A DNA stretch of 64,000 bases from NCBI GenBank assembly GCA_944548615.1, contig OX155980.1:55824420-55888419 (forward strand), given 5' to 3'. The position numbers were made by a program, and so were the translations under genes. The DNA comes from Micropterix aruncella (lineage: Eukaryota; Arthropoda; Insecta; Lepidoptera; Micropterigidae). Below are positions 58,288 through 64,000 of the stretch, in pieces. The first letter of the stretch is position 1. Each line of letters begins with the position of its first letter. The notes below the pieces were generated by a model that saw only the letters and a list, made by a program, of their open reading frames with translations, did not search any database and was not told the DNA's origin.

Positions 58288-59188
58288 GGATGACTGTAGT
58301 TGAACCTTTATCAGCTGGCAAAATGATGATATTGGTATCTTTGCTTAGATTGTTAAGAGCTGAAAGTTCATCAGATGTTAAGTTAGGTGTAGGTTTGAGG
58401 CTGTTTAAAAATGTTGGTTGTGTAACTTTGTTCATTAAAACTGTAATAAATATTTCTACAGGATGATTTTTTGGAAGAGAGGGTGGCTCTTTATTAGAAT
58501 ATTGTCGAAATTTTGCCAGTGCGTCATGTAATTTACTATTATTACCATTTTTGTCCCTTGAATGCCAAAACTCACGCCATCTCAAATTACGACAAAATTT
58601 TGCTATATCATTTCCAAAACTGAAATGGTCAACTTTGGGAGTTGGTGTGAAATTTAGCCCTTTAGATAAAACTGAATATTCATTATGGTTTATAATTTTT
58701 GAGGACAAGTTTTTTACGACAAGTCTATCGGTATTTATAGGAACCTGTGCAGCATTAGAATTTGTAACTGATGATATCAAATTTTCAATAATTGGGATTT
58801 CTAAAGGAACTTGTGTAGGTTCGGGATGCATATCTGCATGAGAATAATTGTTTATAAAATGACGATTAGCTGAGAATTTGTTTTGTGATGAATATAAGGG
58901 AATGTTTTCGTTATTGTTATAATTTGAAACAGGATTTGAATTATATCTTGTATAATTTTGTTGTGTAGAGTTGTTGATTTTGTGAAAAATTTGTAAATTA
59001 TGAAACTTATTTTCGTGTTTTAGCCTAATATTGTTTAAATCAATTACAGAACTGCTAACTATTTCACTAGCATATATATAATGCATTGGAGAATACATTT
59101 CTATCAAATCAACATAATATATAAGAGACCTTAAATGTTTATCTACCAAAACTTTGTATTCATTGTGTAAAACAAATGTAATCTCCAT
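58288..59188 (-). CDS. Penelope-like protein, N-terminal part (cut by insertion)
   Basis: The frame starts at ATG 59188 and runs about 300 residues to the TTAA junction at 58287. The first half is asparagine/serine-rich. The second has blocks known upstream of the Penelope [44 protein letters not shown], then [20 protein letters not shown], the first RT block. It stays open for some 38 codons into the insertion (to 58172), which adds foreign residues. The continuation of the true protein is at 54281. Alone it would have no catalytic core. Confidence 0.88.
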
Positions 59189-59317
59189 TGCATAATTAAA
59201 CCTTAAAGTGTGGAAATTATATTGGATTTCTGGACTTATAGCTGAGAAAGGAAATTTAGGTATTAACCCTTTGGGACATATATGATTATTTAAACATTTT
59301 GACAGATATTCTACAAA

Positions 59318-59784
<467 letters not shown>

Positions 59785-60830
59785 ATGCCTGACATTAATT
59801 TCCTGATAGAAATTGGAAAAAATTGTAGGCCATTTATTTAGTTTGTGTCAAATCTGTTTCATTTCAACAGAAGAAGATAGAAGAAGGAAAAGGATTCCGA
59901 TGCATCAAACAGGCAGAAGCCGCACTGTACCTGCATGGTATGCGCTAACTAGCAGCCAACGAGCTAATTGAAGGATAATTTAAATTTCATTTAAGTCACG
60001 ACTTTTAGTTAGTATACGGTAGATAACACTGGAAAGACTGCGTACCCATCTTAACACCTCACAGATAAGCGAGTCTGTATAGCACAACCACTGGTCGCCC
60101 TTGAAAACTCCTAGCTGCTAGAGAGAGCACTTATACCGCATTCTTAACATAACCTTTGCTGTTGGTCATCACGTGTATGCCTACATGTATGTACATACGT
60201 TACATGATTACCTGTTCGGTCATATTTTGAGCCGTAGTCAAAGTTTACTAAATTAGGCAACAATAAGAACGAATATTAGGCAACTATCAAGGACACAGGC
60301 CTCGAGGTTCAGTTTCAGGCTAAAGTTTCAACTATCACGCGAAATTAGTAATACAGTATTAGCAATATAGTTAATCAATGTCAATTCAAAATCTTTCAAA
60401 ATTCTCAATTCTCCCATTCTCTTATATTAACAATTCTCCTATCCTATTCAGGCATCTTCACCCCCCCCCCCCCCTCTCTAAATGTTCCAGCTCACTGTTT
60501 TATTAATTTTACATGGAAACGGTTGATTTTAGTATAAATCTATTAAATGATTAATTCAAAAACTAAATAAATTTGGCCCGATTTCTTATACATTGAGATC
60601 TAATACTCCCCGTCTAATAGTAATATGTTTATAGCTAATGTAAATTATGTGGAATTGTATGAAGTCCTACCTAAATATCGCTACTATACCTCTATCAACA
60701 AGTCACTAAACAAGCACTTATTATTATCACTCCTCTATACCTATCTTTAATCGCGGTATTGTCTGAATTTTATTTTATATTTATTGCCGATTATATAATG
60801 GAATTGCATTTTATTTATTATTTTATATTT
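59785..60830. other. no gene recognised
   Basis: Mixed sequence with a pure C-run (at least 15) at about 60460-60475. No motif in short frames. Confidence 0.5.
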
Positions 60831-60833
60831 TAA

Positions 60834-60834
<1 letters not shown>

Positions 60835-60865
<31 letters not shown>

Positions 60866-61055
60866 GACGACCGCATTTTAGGGCAATTTAGCGATATTAG
60901 CTTTTTACTAAAACTTGTACATTTGTAAGCAATCAAGCAATCAAGCAAACTTGATTGTAATATTAGAGTCATGTCCACCCTAGAACGGGCTTAGTCCCAG
61001 TTGGGTGACAGAATCAAATAAGCAAAAGGTTAAGGTTTTGCCATTCGGTTCCTGT
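60835..61055 (-). repeat. LINE 3' UTR fragment with AAT tail
   Basis: On the minus strand GGAACCGAATGGC, TCTGTCACCCAACTGGGAC, GCCCGTTCTAGGGTGGAC and CTCTAATATTACAATCAAG lead into (AAT)n at about 60838-60865. It is the inverted relative of 29330-29480. Confidence 0.68.
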
Positions 61056-61557
61056 TATTTTTGTAAGCAATTCAATGAAAAAGTCCCGAAACTGGGACAA
61101 TACACACATTTTTTACTATATTTTAAAATAGTTTAAAAAAAATATATTTAATATGATTATAATAAATAATTTGATTTAAAATTGAAAGGCTGCTATTTAA
61201 AATGCATAATCATGAACATTTTTACCATATTTTTTCTTGGTCTATATTTCTTTATTTATTTATAGATTTATTTATTTACTTACTTATATTTCGGTACTTA
61301 TATTAATTATAAATCGGTTAGTTAGTTATTCAACTAAATAAATCTCGTAGTGTATAGGAATGAATGAAATGAGCGATTTGAATTAATGGAAGAAAAGAAA
61401 GGTAATAGTAAAGTCACTATTTTTTAAATACCATCTAGTGGGGGTAATAAAATCCACACAAATTTATCTAATCTGTTTCGCAAAAAAAATATGTAAAAAT
61501 GATTATATATACTCTTTTTTAGCAAAATCTGGTGTATTAAACAATTCACAAAAAAAA
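61056..61557. other. AT-rich, no gene recognised
   Basis: Only short frames. Confidence 0.5.
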
Positions 61558-62151
61558 TACGTGTGGCACTCGGGGACTGCCGCGGTAAAGCTATTGCATA
61601 GCATTTTTAACAACTTATGCAATTATAATTAATTGTTTATTTTATTTATTTTATTTTTTCCGATATCAGATAACTGCGCTCTATCGGAAAACGTTGAAAT
61701 TATTAATTATTCCGAATCATTTGCGGCTGCGGTAGCAAATGATTCGGAATAATTTAAACGTCTTCCGATAGAGCGCCGCGCACGAATTTTTTATTCGACA
61801 TAGAAAAAGAAACGGATTGTTCGAAAAAAATCGTAGATAGAAAGATAGATAATTAAATTATCTTTAAAATGGTGCAGGTTTCATAATTACGCCAGATAGT
61901 ATTTGCGTAGTAGTTGTTATTGTGTTCGGTTAGACCTAATTTCACAAATTAATTACACTATGTAATATAAACAAAATCTAAAATATTCAAAGCTAAGAAT
62001 ATTAGGAAAATGTTCTTGTTTAACAAATATTTTTTTCGAATCGTAAGCAGTCTTCGTTTAGACGTAATTATCAGTTTAAAATCATTAATTTTCGTTAGGA
62101 AATTTCTACATTCGGTCGCCGCGCTGGCCTATAAAAGCTATGCAATAGCTA
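61558..62151 (+). mobile_element. P600 palindromic repeat, copy 5
   Basis: Full copy with TACGTGTGGCACTCGGGG at the left and GCAATAGC at the right. The palindrome centre is deleted (GGCCTATAAAAGC), and the right flank is TAAAAA instead of TTAA. Confidence 0.85.
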
Positions 62152-62918
62152 AAAATAAAATGTTTTTTTTTTTTAATGACAGAGGTAAATCAATCGAATG
62201 ACCAAAGGCAGTGAAGTGCGCGCTCGGATAGCGCATCGTAAACGTCGTACAGTGGATACGAATGCAGCATGCGGGTAGCATTATCGTGTTTCAAGCAGGT
62301 GAAGCATCGAGACAAAGGCAAAACAAAGCGACACATAACGACACGATAACAACTGTCCGTCACGAAACAACAAGGATTTGTAATACGACAATTCAAGCAC
62401 TTCAGTGACATTTCGGTTAGGCATACATAACAAGTTGTCCGAATCGATTGTTAAAAGTCACTTGGAAATGACTGCAGTTATCTGGAATACACATAAAGAT
62501 TCTTATATCCTTATATTGGGAAAGTTTGAAAACTGATTTTTATGATTTCTATATTTCAAGTAATAAATATTATCTATTTTGATGTCTTACAGCATTTCTC
62601 TCCTAATCAGAGGAAAATTTGAGTATAAAATTATATACTTATTTTCAGAAGATCGCCACTGGTCGCAGTGATGAGAGACAGTACAGCCTGCCTGTACTTT
62701 CAACCCCTTTACTGTATGCCATCTACGGCTTTTTTACATACGTTTTTTCTGCTTTGAACCATATAATCATGTAGTAAAGTAATTGCATATGGCTGTTTTT
62801 AATGACATTGGCATATTAGGGCGACTATCATTTTTATAGTTTTTAGTATCAATATCTTTTAGTAAGGGATTGATATTGCGTTGCGGTATTTAATTAAAAA
62901 TCTTGTTTTTAATCCTGC
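62152..62918. other. no gene recognised
   Basis: Short frames without family motifs. Confidence 0.5.
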
Positions 62919-63002
62919 AATCCTTGCCGTATCAGATACACATCGAGAAAGATTTTCCATATCGAAAAACTTTCTCGATGTGTATCTGATACGGCAAGGA
63001 TT
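62919..63002. repeat. perfect 33-bp inverted repeat with 18-base loop
   Basis: The arm at 62919-62951 (AATCCTTGCCGTATCAGATA onward) is exactly the reverse complement of 62970-63002. The inner TTTTC/GAAAA extends the stem by five pairs after one mismatch. Confidence 0.97.
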
Positions 63003-63658
63003 GGCAATAAATAAAACTAAAGTCTGTATTTATCATTTCGGTCGATTTCACTCGGAAATGGCATTCCTCCTTAGACAAAATAGGTATAAACAGTGGCTAT
63101 TTGTTATACGAAGTTTTATTAGTATTATGATTTAGATAATTTGAACCATCTTCCCGTCAATAAATAATATCATCTATATTCTGGTATTAGCATGGGGCGC
63201 GTGTGCGAGCGAGACGCTGCTAAGCCAAGGGAGCGAGCGAGGCGACATACTACCTGAGAAAAATATCTAAAATAGGCGGACCCGCGAAGAAATGGGTGGG
63301 TTTAAGGTCACTGCTGTAGGGTTTGAATAATAAAAATCCAGCGTTGATGAGCGTCAGGCACAGACGAGCGAGCGGACACTAAACGTTCTGTGCTGTCACA
63401 GTGCTGTCACAGTAAAACTATCTATACGCAGTGGTGGTATAATGGTGTTAATGGTAAAGCGTATGTAGCATAACTCTCTCACGGTATAATTAATTGTATT
63501 TAGGGCCTATATAAAAATGTGGCTAAGTGCAACGCTAGAAAATTATTATAATTAGATCAAAATAAAACACACTCACAGTGTACATTGCAGGAGTATTCGG
63601 GCCTGAAAGTTTTTAAATTCAGTATAAAGCCTGAATGTTCAAGGCGATGAGAAACTTT
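63003..63658. other. no gene recognised
   Basis: GC-richer near 63190-63260 and 63340-63420. No protein motif found. Confidence 0.5.
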
Positions 63659-64000
63659 TTAAGCTATTGCATAGCTTTTATCGCGGGCCTAGGCCAGCAC
63701 GGCGACCGAATGAAGAAATTTCTTAACGAAAATTAATGATTTTAAACTGATAATTACGTCTAAACGAGTACTGCTTACGATTCGAAAAAAATATATGTTA
63801 AACAAGAACATTTTCCTATATTTTCAGTCTTGAATATTTTAGATTTTGTTTATATTACATAGTGTAATTAATTTGTGAAATTAGGTCTACCCGAACACAA
63901 AAACGACTACTACGCAAATACTATCTGGCGTATTATTATGAAACCTGCACCATTTTAAAGATAATTTAATTATCTATCTTCTTATCTACGATTTTTTTCG
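63659..64000 (-). mobile_element. P600 palindromic repeat, copy 6 (cut by window end)
   Basis: Begins TTAA and GCTATTGCATAGC, then CGCGGGCCTAGGCCAGC and the conserved subterminal region, and continues past the end of the window. Confidence 0.85.

Overview
The window looks like a stretch of an arthropod nuclear genome, most likely a moth or butterfly. It is AT-rich and littered with microsatellites. It contains decayed mariner copies, a Helitron remnant whose CTAG end resembles lepidopteran Helitrons, many pieces of CR1/Jockey-like LINEs, a Penelope-like element, an LTR retrotransposon and several MITE families. I see no convincing host gene, no tRNA, no rRNA operon and no CRISPR or prokaryotic feature. 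The order assignment is inference from repeat style.

Layout. 1-2.7 kb: nothing recognised. 2.7-3.6 kb: a mariner copy split by a 386-bp foldback element with a 3-bp TAA duplication. 4.2-4.5 kb: a 31-bp minisatellite. 5.7-7.25 kb: two inverted copies of a ~600-bp palindromic repeat (here 'P600'), with further copies at 15.9, 19.9, 61.6 and 63.7 kb. 9.97-10.96 kb: a 9-bp satellite. 11.3-12.3 kb: Helitron remnant. 12.4-13.35 kb: 5'-truncated LINE. 17.2-17.95 kb: GC-rich island and a ~113-bp tandem repeat. 19.2-19.6 kb: mariner/Tc1 remnant. 26.7-28.6 kb: dead LINE pieces and a small MITE. 31.9-32.7 kb: a 435-bp tandem duplication. 34.0 kb: a 5S rRNA-derived sequence. 35.3-39.3 kb: a ~4-kb element with ~850-bp terminal inverted repeats and a decayed coding region.

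40.0-43.56 kb holds an almost intact LINE. Its ORF2 (endonuclease plus reverse transcriptase) lacks an AUG for about 130 codons and is joined to ORF1 by a TTTAAAC heptamer directly before the ORF1 stop, the classic form of a -1 ribosomal frameshift site. From 43.6 to 59.8 kb, long (TA)n tracts sit at the edges of successive elements: an LTR retrotransposon (LTR, tRNA-Lys-type primer site, truncated gag), a 3.1-kb inverted-repeat element, and a Penelope-like element on the minus strand. The Penelope-like element is interrupted by a 4.0-kb insertion flanked by TTAA. That insertion carries a YqaJ-like nuclease gene and a second conserved transposon-associated gene, related to the one at 36.4-37.8 kb, and it shares a subterminal region with P600.

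The genes do not form a host pathway. The window is a nest of selfish elements inserted into one another. The best candidates for something undescribed are the LINE frameshift signal and the pair of ~4-kb DNA elements sharing an unassigned gene family, with P600 as a probable non-autonomous relative.
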